Origin: Effrenium voratum
Lineage: Eukaryota; Sar; Dinophyceae; Suessiales; Symbiodiniaceae
Reading direction: 5' to 3'
NCBI GenBank assembly: GCA_963377175.1
Contig: CAUJNA010001031.1
Coordinates: 23,501-87,500, forward strand
DNA length: 64,000 bases
Each line of letters begins with the position of its first letter. The stretch's first letter is position 1. Shown here piece after piece: positions 26,201 through 35,067 of the stretch. The notes under the pieces were generated by a model. That model ran no database searches. It was given only the letters and a program-made list of their open reading frames with translations, and was not told the origin of the DNA. The position numbers were made by a program, and so were the translations under genes.

Positions 26201-28738
26201 CTACACCCCCTGTGCCCCCCAAACCCGCGCGTTCAACCACCGAACGCCGATCCATCTCCGAGAAAATAAACCCAAAAAAAAAAACAAAAAAACCTAGAAA
26301 CCCGCGCGTGAAACCAAACACCGATCCATTTTTTGGGGGGAAACAAAAAAAGCCTAAAAAACCGCGACGGCGGGCGGGCGCCTCAGGTTCTTGTAGAACT
26401 CCTCCATGGCGAGGCTCATGGACCTGGCCAGCGAGGCCACGTAGGAGCTCTCCCGGCTCAGCGCGTCGCCCACCTTCTCGAAGTCCTCCATCCACTCCTC
26501 CGGGAAAAGGGGGGGTTGGGCAGGGGCTCAGAGGCCCCTGGTGGGGGGGGGGGGGGGAAGGGTGGTGGAAAAAATGTTTATTTCCTTTTTGGAAGGAGTC
26601 CTTCTAAGAGATGTATTTTTGGGGCTGAGAGGCCCCTTGTGGATTCTTGGTAGCTTGAATACGTGTAGACCAAAAGTGAATTAATAGGCAAGAACAAAGA
26701 CTAACGCCTTCCCACCCAACAAACATTTGAACATTTTTTTAGGGGGAACAAAAGGGGGGCATCCTTTTTCTGGTTGGTTCCGCCACATTGCTCAAGACCC
26801 GACCCGCCAATTGGAGTGCCTTTTCTGGTTGGTTGACGTTAAAGGAATCGGAACCCTTCCCCATAAAAGGAAAAAAGGGCACCACTGGGCAACTGGGCGG
26901 GCGGGCGGGGGGAGGGGTGGGGTTGGTGGGGTTGGTGGGGTTGGTGGGGTTGGTGGGGTTGGTGGGGTTGGTGGGGTTGGTGATGCTGGGGATTGGGTGG
27001 GGGCGGTGGGATTGTGGGTCGGAAGCGGAAGCTGGTTGGTTTAAAAGTTGGAACGCCACCCCGGCTGAAGAGAAACCAGTAATGCTGGAAGGGAAGCTGC
27101 TTTTCCTTTTTTCGGTCGGCCTAAAGGTTGAGATTTCTATCGAAAGCCCAAGGGGCGTTCCGGCCATTTAGAAGATTCTTTTATACTATTGAAGGTGTCT
27201 CGTTGTCTCCAACCATTTTCAGAGTCACTGAAACAAGGTTCGCAAGGGAGTTCCCAGGAAAAATGAACCACATGCGGGCATTTGGTCTATTTGTCCGAAG
27301 CTTGCTTAGCTTCCCGATGAAAACCTTTTAGTTTAGGTTGGTTTTTTGTTGCAAACAAAGCCCCCAATCAACCCCCCCCCCCTTTTCAGGCCCCCTTCAA
27401 CGAGCTCCGGCAGAATCTTGCTGTGGAATCAATTTGTGGGCAAGTTCTCGAACTCCTTTCGGTTGCCCGGGCTCCTTGAGGAAGTCGTGGGGGATGACGT
27501 CGATCCTCGCGAAATCGCTTTGTTGCATGGTTTCCGGGCTTCCCTAGGTTCTTCCCCTTCGGGAATATCCCGCGTTGCCAATTTCAAAGTCGAAGCGCTT
27601 CAGTTGTCTCAACATGGGGAAACAACACACGCACACACTATATATATATATAACAAAAACCAAAAAAAAAAAACATCGATCTTTTGGTTCCCATACCCCC
27701 CCCCCTAAAAGGCTGAAATTATTAAGGGAAGCCATAGCTAAAATCATGTCATGGGTCTTGTTGAAGGCAATCACGAAGGGCAGCTTCGTCTTGTACAGGA
27801 TCGAGCAGGCATAGAGCATGTTGGACATGAAGGTCACAGGCTTTACGCACCTGGCATTGTGGTGTGGCGATTCAACTTCAGTTACGACCCTCTGCAACAA
27901 GTGACTAATGTGGTGTGGGTCTACTTGAACATCCGACTGTCTCCTAAAAAGTTAAAGTCAGAAGATCCGCTACCAAACAGCCATAAAGTAGAGACCCCGC
28001 CGCCGCCTGGCGGTATCCACCACGTAGCACACCGTGGTGGGATAGGTCACAGCCAGGCTGTCGCAGATGATCTGACCGGAGGCCGACCAGTTGAAGACCT
28101 TCCATGGTGAGATATCAAAGTCGGCTTTATATGTGAATTTTGTATGTTTATGTTATGGTTTGTCGCTTTATGTCTTACGTTTGTTTTAAGATACAACTTT
28201 GTCACTATCTAACGAAGGTTCCCTTGGTTCCACCGGGAAATAAAAAGGCGGTAACACCTCGTCCACCAGCCTCGATCTGCCCCGGGGTGTCGATGAGGAT
28301 GTAGTCCAACATCTCCGCCCGGCGGCCGAGGATGGTGAGGACCTGGTCGAACTTGGTGGCGAAGAGGTTCAGCGAGGTCATGATGGCGCCGTTGGGCCCC
28401 AAACCGAAGTGCTTCATCACCTCAGCGAGCTGAGGAATGGCTTCAAGGCTTCAAACTTAAAGCACCGAGGAAATCAACTGAGACACAGATTTCAGCCGCA
28501 ATTTTGTTCAGTGTGGCATTGGGCTTAGTGCTGTGCTCGTGCTTTGAGTGCTGGTAATGCTTTTGCGGGAGCGCTCAGCTGCCCCGAGCCCAGGTGTGCC
28601 GCGTCAGGTAGCTGACCCTTCATCCCGGGCTTCGCACTCGAAGCGATCCACGGGTGAGAAAACGGAAGTGCGGTCCCTCTGGCCCAACAATATGTAATCA
28701 ATCAATCCATCCATCCAACCATCCAATCAAATCAACCG

Positions 28739-28826
<88 letters not shown>

Positions 28827-31800
28827 GAAAAACACATCAAACCTTTGAAACCACAAAAATTCACGAACACCATCCAAAGTTAAATCAAACAAAGCTAACA
28901 ATAACAAATCCAATCAATCAACCAATCAATCAATGAGGCCATCAAATCAATAAAACCAACCAACCAACCAACCAACCAGCCAGCCAACCAACCAACCGAC
29001 CGACCGACCAACCGACCAACCAACCAAGCAACCAACCAAACCAACCGATCAGCAAATCAATCAAATCAATCAAACCAGTCAATAAATGAAATACATCATG
29101 AAATCAATCCTCAACTAATCAGTAAACAAAATCACATCAAATCAAATCAATCAACCAAACAATCCATCAATCAGTACTCCATCCATCAATCAATCAATCA
29201 ATCAACAACCAGCCAATCAGTAAATCAATCAAACCAATCAAATCAATCAAACCAGTCAATAAGTCAAATCAGTCAATAAATCCATCCATCAATTAAACAA
29301 TCAATCAAATGACATCAAAGCAAATCAATCGACCAAACAATCCATCAATCAGTACTCATTTTATCAATTAATCAATCAAGCAAGCAACCAACTAATCAGT
29401 AAATCTATCAAAACAATCAAACCAACCAATCAGTAAATTAATCGCATCAATCAAACCAGTCAATAAATCAAATCAATCAAATCAATCAATTAATCAATAA
29501 TCAAATCACATCAAATCAAATCAATCAATCAAACAATCCATCAATCAGTACTCCAGCCATCAATCAATCAATCAATCAATCAATCAAGCAACCAACCAAC
29601 CAACCAACCAATCAATCAAGCAAGCTAGCACGCAAGCAGACCAGACAACCAGCCAGCCAGCCAAACAGCGAGCCAGCCAGCCGGCCAGCCAACCAAGAAA
29701 TTTTGGTGGACATCAATTCGCACCAGAATGATGTCCACAGGATTGGGAAACCCCCTACCTGGAGCAAAACATCTGAGGCATGTCTCTCCCGGAGCTCCGT
29801 CCAACCCTGGCAGATCTCCTTTTTTTTTTGGACCGAGCCCCGCCTCCTTGTAGTTCACCGTATCCCGGATGTCCACGTTGATGGGATAGGCCAGGTTCCG
29901 CACCGCCGGGTCCAGGTTCACAGTGTAGACCCGCTTCTTCTGACCTAATTACCCCACGAAACGCGGCTCGACGACTTGCGATCGCGATAGGGAGTGAGAC
30001 ATGGAATCCGCGGTTGGGGGGATTCCCGAAAGGACACCACAGGAAATGGATGGCTTCCTTTTCTTGGAGTCCGTTTCTCATGGCCTGCTGAACACCAGCA
30101 AGAAGGTGAACTCGGACAAGGACACACTTTGGATGCTCAACCCGCCCAAACGCGAATTGCGCAAATCGAATTGCATCACTTGGTCAGAACATGTCGGTTG
30201 CGCGTGCAGCGAAGACATCAATCGAGCATGGAAAACGTGGGTACCACGAGTGATACACTTGTCATTGCGCAAGCGCCTTTTGGTTGGTCAGCATGGTGTT
30301 TGGGGTTCCCACTTACAGCAGGTTTGCAACACATCGATACAACATGCAAGGAGTACACAATTCCCCCGACACAAGAAACATGTAAATCATGCCCGAAAAA
30401 GGTGCCCTTAAGAAACATGCGGGTGTGACAAGTAGGAATGTGGGATGAACCGGAAGGGGGTCTCCTTAAAGGAAACCAGGGTCATTCCATTTCTCATTCC
30501 CTGCGTATTCCGCAGCAGCAAGAAAAGGATTCATCGGTTGATCAAAAAATCCGTAAAACACGGGGTGGCCATTAGCGAAACCACCAAAACGATGACTTTC
30601 GCCACATGGTAACAGCTACCCATGGTCAAAACTGGGGGGCCGAAGGGAACATTGACCAACCCCCATCATTTTCCTCCAATTGCTTAAGTCCCCAGGAAAA
30701 ACGAGAAACTATGTCCAGTAGTGAAATCGATTCCCTTTAACAACAACAAGGGGGGAAGTAAAACATTCATTTCAGCAAATGGAAGCTGATGGTTCGTCAT
30801 ACAATGTAACCAAAGGGTCCGTCAAGCATGGGACCATTGGTTGGACAGCCCACTAAGATAATATATGTTTCAACTGACAAAACGGGAAATCAGAAAAGCG
30901 AGGGACTCTGCAGGCGCACCACCAGTCGGTGCATGAAGGTGCTCTTTCCGCTGCCCGCCATGCCCACCATCCTGAACCCGTGAGCGGCCCCATGGCCCGA
31001 GCGAGACGGGGGAGAAGTCTGGTTCCAGAAATCGGGGGGTTCTCCGGAAGTCGAACAGGAGGAAATACCAAGGGGTGTGAAAACGGGAAGCGGGTTGAGA
31101 CCCATTTGACATGGAGTTTGCGAGATGGGCTTTACGTGAAGGCACCCAACGTGACCTTTCCTCACCTCTTGGGTTTAGCTAACCAATCAAAAGGCACCGA
31201 ACCCCTTTGCAGTTCAGCTAACCAATCAAGTGCAAACCTGCATTGTCGTGTGGCTTCCAAAATGGACCGGCGGACATGGGCTCATGTCAGCATTACCCCA
31301 CAAGGAAACTGACTCGACACTGGCAGGAGGCTTCCCCGTACGTCCCCAAACTCAATTCAAGATGGGTTAAAAGGTGATGCTGGGAAGCAGCGAAGGGGAG
31401 ATGCTGCGACCACGCCTCACTTTCTACTGTGGATGGACGAAATCCTGCACCTAAGAAACCCTGGAATGATGATTCCCCTGTAAATACCAACAAGCATGGG
31501 CTTCCCATGGTTTCAAAGTGGGGCGAAATGGATCTCGCCCATCCACAGTATCAGCCCGCAAAGAGCAAATTGAAGGAACGCCAAACAGGTCCAGCATGCC
31601 CTTTCGCCCACACTGCCAAACCCAGGTCCTTTGAGCTTTGAGGAAAATGGGTCCAAGTCACATGGGCTCCATGTTGGGAGGGCTTTTGTTCGTGGGTGCG
31701 TCTTTCTTGGGTTTACACCGAAACCCAAAGGGGGGGGGCTTGAACCCGATCTAAGTCGAGGTCGATGGGATTGTCTCAAACTGGGCTTGAACCCCGAAGG

Positions 31801-31965
31801 AGAATGGCTACCTTTCACCTTCTGATTAAAATATCCCCGAAAGGAAACACACAACCCAACAGTACCGATTTCGCCAGGCATCAGCACCACCACTGGACTC
31901 TTCGGGATGCTCTGCAAGGGGTCGGCAGAAGAAGAGGAAGCGGGCTCTGAATCCATGGTGTCCAT
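10427..31965 (-). CDS. GPN1: GPN-loop GTPase 1, complete 12-exon gene
   Basis: GPN1 (XAB1/Npa3 family) is a GTPase needed for RNA polymerase II assembly and nuclear import. I joined 12 minus-strand exons: 31965-31883, 30971-30907, 29944-29844, 28420-28271, 28098-28007, 27850-27746, 27505-27475, 26497-26382, 14594-14522, 13986-13902, 11105-10895, 10628-10427. They total 1314 bases, 438 codons with the stop, and every phase closes. The start is the first ATG after an in-frame TAA at about 31986. Visible motifs are the P-loop GMAGSGKST (residues 31-39), NLDPAV (59-64), the GPN triad (91-93), DTPGQIE (127-133), NWSASG (136-141), NPVTF-like [10 protein letters not shown] (167-176) and NKT (194-196). 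Human GPN1 has 374 residues; the excess is a Pro-rich, Ser/Arg-rich tail. Oddity: the G4 motif reads NKTHD rather than NKTD. The donor-like GTAAG beside the stop leaves a small chance of a further 3' exon. Confidence 0.94.
10895..11105 (-). CDS. GPN1: GPN1 exon 11 (Pro/Ala-rich tail)
   Basis: Residues 302-371. Third positions are nearly all G or C in this frame. It has a hexaproline run, an Ala/Pro linker and [18 protein letters not shown]. No counterpart in human GPN1 is obvious, but both splice phases fit. GA donor; intron 11 is 266 bases. Confidence 0.72.
13902..13986 (-). CDS. GPN1: GPN1 exon 10
   Basis: Residues 273-301, a charged helix ([20 protein letters not shown]) matching the family's C-terminal coiled region. 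GC donor within a T-rich start; intron 10 is 2796 bases. Confidence 0.88.
14522..14594 (-). CDS. GPN1: GPN1 exon 9
   Basis: Residues 249-272: [19 protein letters not shown] corresponds to VVGVSAVLGTGLDELF in human GPN1 (G5-like region). GC donor; intron 9 is 535 bases. Confidence 0.92.
15290..15480. repeat. ~33-bp minisatellite, intron 8 distal copy
   Basis: About five units containing GATTCCGCCGGGCAT, GGCTGGCTG and CTCCTTG. The same unit recurs in the same orientation at 25.97-26.07 kb. Confidence 0.9.
16139..19160. repeat. TCTA/CT array
   Basis: Three kilobases of imperfect TCTA tetranucleotides with CT runs and scattered CCTA variants, inside GPN1 intron 8. Confidence 0.97.
19161..19920. 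other. Unique island in intron 8 with a G-rich segment
   Basis: Non-repetitive sequence without a credible gene. Positions 19781-19881 are G-rich and carry TTTAGGG-like words among degenerate GGGTTGG units. Confidence 0.5.
19921..20313. repeat. Degenerate TCTA/TA array
   Basis: Imperfect TATC and TA repeats that end directly at the C-run inverted repeat of the next element. Confidence 0.85.
20558..20639. repeat. Hairpin with 41-bp arms
   Basis: Arms 20558-20598 and 20599-20639 pair with one mismatch (20569/20628) and one G-T wobble, with essentially no loop. The core is GTGCTGGAAGGTCCCTTGT and its complement. Confidence 0.93.
20850..21600. repeat. ~160-bp degenerate tandem repeat
   Basis: About five diverged units, each with a TAAATTC or TAAAAT word, a TTGAAAAA-type word, then CCTTCTGGGAAGGAAA and CACCTTTAAA-type words. 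Units start near 20866, 21045, 21190, 21368 and 21510. Confidence 0.75.
21690..22955. repeat. TCTA/CT/TA array
   Basis: Continuation of the intron 8 microsatellite on the right of the insertion. Confidence 0.95.
23020..23680. repeat. TTTC/TTCC/TTGC array
   Basis: Polypyrimidine tetranucleotide array; the Phe/Ser/Leu and Lys/Glu/Arg open frames across it are artefacts. Confidence 0.96.
23685..23900. repeat. ~80-bp minisatellite (CTACTTT family)
   Basis: Three to four diverged units of the form ACTACTTTCGTACTTAAAA, TTGCGATTTCGAG, GCTGCGAAAGTGGAC. The same family appears at 50.64-51.12 kb. Confidence 0.75.
23898..24230. repeat. ~57-bp direct repeat pair
   Basis: A segment containing CAGCGCCAACGTTT and CTGCATCTTGCTATCCCCCA occurs near 23905 and again near 24180, 270 bases apart. 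Confidence 0.85.
24410..25965. repeat. TCTA/CT/TA array
   Basis: Last block of the intron 8 microsatellite. Confidence 0.95.
25968..26070. repeat. ~33-bp minisatellite, intron 8 proximal copy
   Basis: Three units of the GCTGGCTGATTCCGCCG family, matching 15.29-15.48 kb in sequence and orientation. Confidence 0.88.
26382..26497 (-). CDS. GPN1: GPN1 exon 8
   Basis: Residues 210-248: [13 protein letters not shown], then [20 protein letters not shown], clearly homologous to the animal segment ending in LDEFYSSLR. GC donor opening the ~11.8-kb intron 8. Confidence 0.94.
26920..26988. repeat. 9-bp G-rich repeat (GGGGTTGGT) in GPN1 intron 7
   Basis: Seven or eight near-perfect copies; capable in principle of G-quadruplex formation on the plus strand, which is the template strand for GPN1. 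Confidence 0.9.
27475..27505 (-). CDS. GPN1: GPN1 exon 7 (31-base micro-exon)
   Basis: Codes [10 protein letters not shown], matching the family position between NKTD and EWM. GA donor; AGGAG is shared by both edges of the 977-base intron 7. Confidence 0.85.
27746..27850 (-). CDS. GPN1: GPN1 exon 6 (G4 motif)
   Basis: Residues 165-199, with [20 protein letters not shown] almost identical to animal GPN1, then FNKTHD. GA donor (GAT at both edges) gives a consistent phase but displaces the aspartate of NKxD by one residue. Confidence 0.9.
28007..28098 (-). CDS. GPN1: GPN1 exon 5
   Basis: Residues 134-164, [11 protein letters not shown] and the strand leading to VVDTAR. GC donor; GCCAGG occurs at both edges of the 156-base intron 5. 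Confidence 0.92.
28271..28420 (-). CDS. GPN1: GPN1 exon 4 (GPN loop and G3)
   Basis: Residues 84-133: [12 protein letters not shown] contains the family-defining GPN insertion, followed by [12 protein letters not shown] and DTPGQIE. GC donor; intron 4 is 172 bases. Confidence 0.95.
28739..28825 (+). repeat. ~87-base poly(A) tract in GPN1 intron 3
   Basis: Nearly pure A with one C. It may be slippage expansion or the tail of a plus-strand retroposed transcript; no parent is identified. Confidence 0.95.
28826..29700. repeat. AATC/AACC array in GPN1 intron 3
   Basis: Degenerate CAAT and CCAA units occupying most of intron 3. Confidence 0.93.
29844..29944 (-). CDS. GPN1: GPN1 exon 3
   Basis: Residues 50-83, with VNLDPAV and [12 protein letters not shown], both diagnostic of GPN GTPases. 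GC donor. Intron 3 (1423 bases) holds a poly(A) tract and an AATC array. Confidence 0.93.
30907..30971 (-). CDS. GPN1: GPN1 exon 2 (P-loop)
   Basis: Residues 28-50, including [10 protein letters not shown] (Walker A) and the following helix. This is the only intron of the gene with a GT donor; GTC is shared by both edges. Intron 2 is 962 bases. Confidence 0.92.
31883..31965 (-). CDS. GPN1: GPN1 exon 1
   Basis: Codes residues 1-28: an acidic/Ser-rich leader, then the first beta strand (SPVVVL) before the P-loop. Donor is GA; GATG is repeated at both intron edges. Intron 1 is 911 bases. Confidence 0.9.
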
Positions 31966-32077
31966 GGCGAATCCGCTTTCCGCTTACGGCGGCTGAGGTT
32001 CCTGCTTGACTCGCCCTATGCTCTCTGCAGTTTGCCGTGTCCCTACGTGTACAGCTATACATATCAACTTGTATATT

Positions 32078-32165
32078 ACATATATATATATATATATGCA
32101 TATATAATATTCATCCATGGTTCTTCTTCTCTTCCTCTTCTTCTTCTTCTTCTTCTTCTCTTTGT
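32078..32165. repeat. TA and CTT microsatellites upstream of GPN1
   Basis: A TA run followed by CTT trinucleotides 110-200 bases upstream of the GPN1 start. No TATA box or other promoter element can be assigned. The rest of 32.17-33.02 kb shows no supportable feature. Confidence 0.85.
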
Positions 32166-33024
32166 TGTGGTGGCTGTCCTCGGGTGTTGCCTGCTGCTCT
32201 TGCCCTTGGCGACAGCTGACCTTCTGCCACATCCTCTGCTTGAACGACACCTTTTCGCAGCTTGGCTGGTGCGGGGCATGTCATCAGGTGGCTACTGCAG
32301 ACTCGTGGCTGGCCTTTTTTCCATGCAGAGCAAAGAAAGTCGGTGCTTGCAGTTTGCCAATGTTGACCGCAGATTTAGAAGACCCTGGTTGATTCATATC
32401 GGAATTTCCCATGTAGGGGGGAAAACACCCCAGTCTCAGTCTGCCAGGTTTGTACATCCATCAACATTGACCGTCGCAATCCGCTGGGTGGGTTGGCAAG
32501 GTCAAGAGCTCACCGTCGCGCGCAAACTCTCTTGGCTCGGACTCGATCCCGAGATTTGGTGTCCTGACTGGAAGGCAGGCTGTTGGCACGCTCACCGCGC
32601 CATGTCTAACGGCCTCTCTGTTTGTTTTCTGGGCCCAGATCCCACGTCGTGCACGTCCCTTGGAACTTGTTGACTCGGCCGTGGCTCTAAGCCAATTGAT
32701 AGCGACCCCTTTTGGAGTCGCCGACTCGCCTGTGGCAAGCTGATCCCATGACCGTAACAAGTATCTGGCCCAACAACTCCCCCACAAACCTATCCCAAGA
32801 TTGTTTTCTCCCCAGGAAGAATTGACAGACTCACAACATCCCTCCGCCCAAAACTCGAAAGGCCGTGCCTTTCAAAACCCAACAAGGTGAACAAGGGTAT
32901 CACACATTTGCACACAAGCAAAAACATATGTATATGTGTATGCACACATACGCTCTTTGAACTATTCCGCAGTGGCTTGGGACCTGGGAGAGCAAAATGA
33001 AAGCCACCATCTTGGGTGCTTGTC

Positions 33025-33716
33025 GAGGGTTAAGTAACTAACGTAGCCCCCCAGCATGGTTCTCAGAGCCCCAAGAACAAGGTAAGGACCTTCCCTGACT
33101 TCGGTTGTTGCATTTAAACCAATCGTTTGAAACGGTTCCCTGTCTTGAAACATCGAACTATGCGATAAGGCCACAAAACGGAAACTACAGAAAAACAGGT
33201 TTTTCTGATTCTGTGCTTATCATATTGAGTCTACCATGTCTACCCCAACAAGGTTGGAGACTCCTCCCTGCGACAGGCGAGCTCTCAGGAGCCAATCCTC
33301 GTCTCCCAGACCGGCGTCCTCGGTAACTGGGAGGTCAACCCATTGGGAGGCCCCAGGGATTCCATTCCTCGGTAACCAAGGGCTTGCCACCCTTTAACAA
33401 CCGAGAGGAACATCGCTGGTAGTGGTAACCCGCAATTGGTGTTTTGGATCGGTTTGGATTTGGATTTGAACCCCTAGTTCTTGTAGCGGTGTCGTTTTTT
33501 TAACGCGCGCCTCGAAGACGTGGAAAAGGCTTCCAACTGTCAGCTCCTGGCAACACAAAATTGTCCAAATGATCGGAGTTCTTGAACTCGAATCTTTGGA
33601 CCATCAAGAGAAGAACACGAGTTCCCCAATTGAATCGAAGAGGAACGCCCTGAACATGTCTAGAAGTCGGCTGGGCCCAAAAAAACTCCTGACAATTCAC
33701 TCTCCGGTTCCAGGCA
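33025..33716 (+). repeat. Dispersed ~0.7-kb repeat, copy A
   Basis: Matches the reverse complement of 62050-62690 over most of its length, with long near-identical stretches such as GGTTCTCAGAGCCCCAAGAA and GAGGAACATCGCTGGTAGTG. Copy A has about 90 bases missing from copy B. It has no coding capacity and an imperfect internal B-box-like word on the minus strand near 33465. Family unknown. Confidence 0.85.
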
Positions 33717-35067
33717 GTGAATTCGAGCCCGAGCTACAATGGCCCAATTAAACGGGTGCCGAGGCAAACAAGTCTGCATGCGGAGTTCAGCCTACCAGGG
33801 CCCTGGTTTAAACGCGCTTCAAATGTGATTAAAGGCCTTTTCACGCGCACTCTGCGACATTGTATAAGATTCTACGGATGTGGCTGCTCTCTTAAGTGGA
33901 CATCCGCCGAAACCCGCTTCACCTTGGTCAAAGCTTCACACGCTGAAAATGCGATGCTCAAGCAGGAGCCAAGGTCTGTAACATGAAAGCAAACAAGGCC
34001 AAGGCGAAGCCACCTATCAGCTGAAGTTTGCTGTCAAAACAAGCAAGCTCAGTGGCGCAGCCTGTCATTGATTGCAACACAAAGGTTTGAGTCACGATTA
34101 GGAACTGAATCAATGGTTGTCATCATTTGTTGATGAGCACCACCGAGCTGGGAGTGTGAAACCAGGCGCGAGCAAGGTGCAAAATGCAATGGAACTCAGC
34201 GCGAAGCACACAAGGAGAAAACAAAATGTCACTCGTTAAAGGGCGGATACCCTGAACTGCTCCAGAGTGACGTTGGAGCCCTGTCTCCGCCGAAATCTGG
34301 CTCACCCCCTGTCACTGCTGCTTTTGCACATGGCCGTTGTCTCTGCCAAACAACCCGGATGACCCCACGTCAGAACAGCTCCAAATTCCAGCTTGGCAAG
34401 AACATCCGTTAAGTTGCTTGTATTTACTGGACATTCCTCGATGGAAAAGCTCCCTCTATTTATTACAAGTATCCGGCCGCTGCCAAAGGCACATTCGCCA
34501 ACATCTCCCAAGCATGCTCCAAATACACTTCTTGGAGCCTGATTCTGAACAGCAACATTGGTATTATCATGCCAGCAACTTGCTAAACCTGTCCTCTTGT
34601 AGCACAATATGCGCACTCTACATCAAGTCACGTGCTTCAAAATGCCCCTTTCCATGGCCAGCTGCAGATCGCAAGCCAAGCTCAGTCAGCGTGCCTGTTT
34701 GCCAAAAGGCAAAAGTTGAACACCAGCTGCCCTTTTTGCTGGGACGCCATCAGGGCAATAATTTAATCCTCTGCTATAAACCTTGGCAAAAGGAAGGTAA
34801 GACGTGATGCGTGCTTGTTCACAACAAGACATAACCATGAACCTAAAACAAGGGGAACGGAATATAGAAAACTGATTATTGATCGTCTTGTACGTCTTGG
34901 ATTATTGATCCTTGTTCAACGTAAGTGTGAACCTAAAACGGGGTCTGCAAACAATGAGGCGCGTGGCCATGTTCAATGCTATCTGCCCTGCGCAAGCAAT
35001 TCAGCGTGACCTTCTAGCGATCTGCTACGACCAGTGCTGCATGTCAAGTGGTGCGTCTGATCAAGGT
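33717..35067. other. Intergenic, nothing recognised
   Basis: Short open frames without codon bias; no repeat or RNA gene seen. Confidence 0.5.

Larger units (their letters stand above)
14595..26381 (-). other. GPN1 intron 8, ~11.8 kb, mostly simple repeats
   Basis: Starts GAG|GC and ends GGAG|G. From about 16.1 to 25.97 kb nearly all of it is TCTA, CT, TA and TTTC arrays, interrupted by an inverted-repeat-bounded insertion and two blocks of unique or minisatellite sequence. Proteins rich in Tyr-Leu-Ser-Ile read from it are artefacts. Confidence 0.9.

Noticed and set aside
33460..33476. SINE-type RNA polymerase III promoter in the dispersed repeat
   Set aside because: A B-box-like GGTTCAAATCC is present in copy A only, with no convincing A-box upstream and no A-rich tail.
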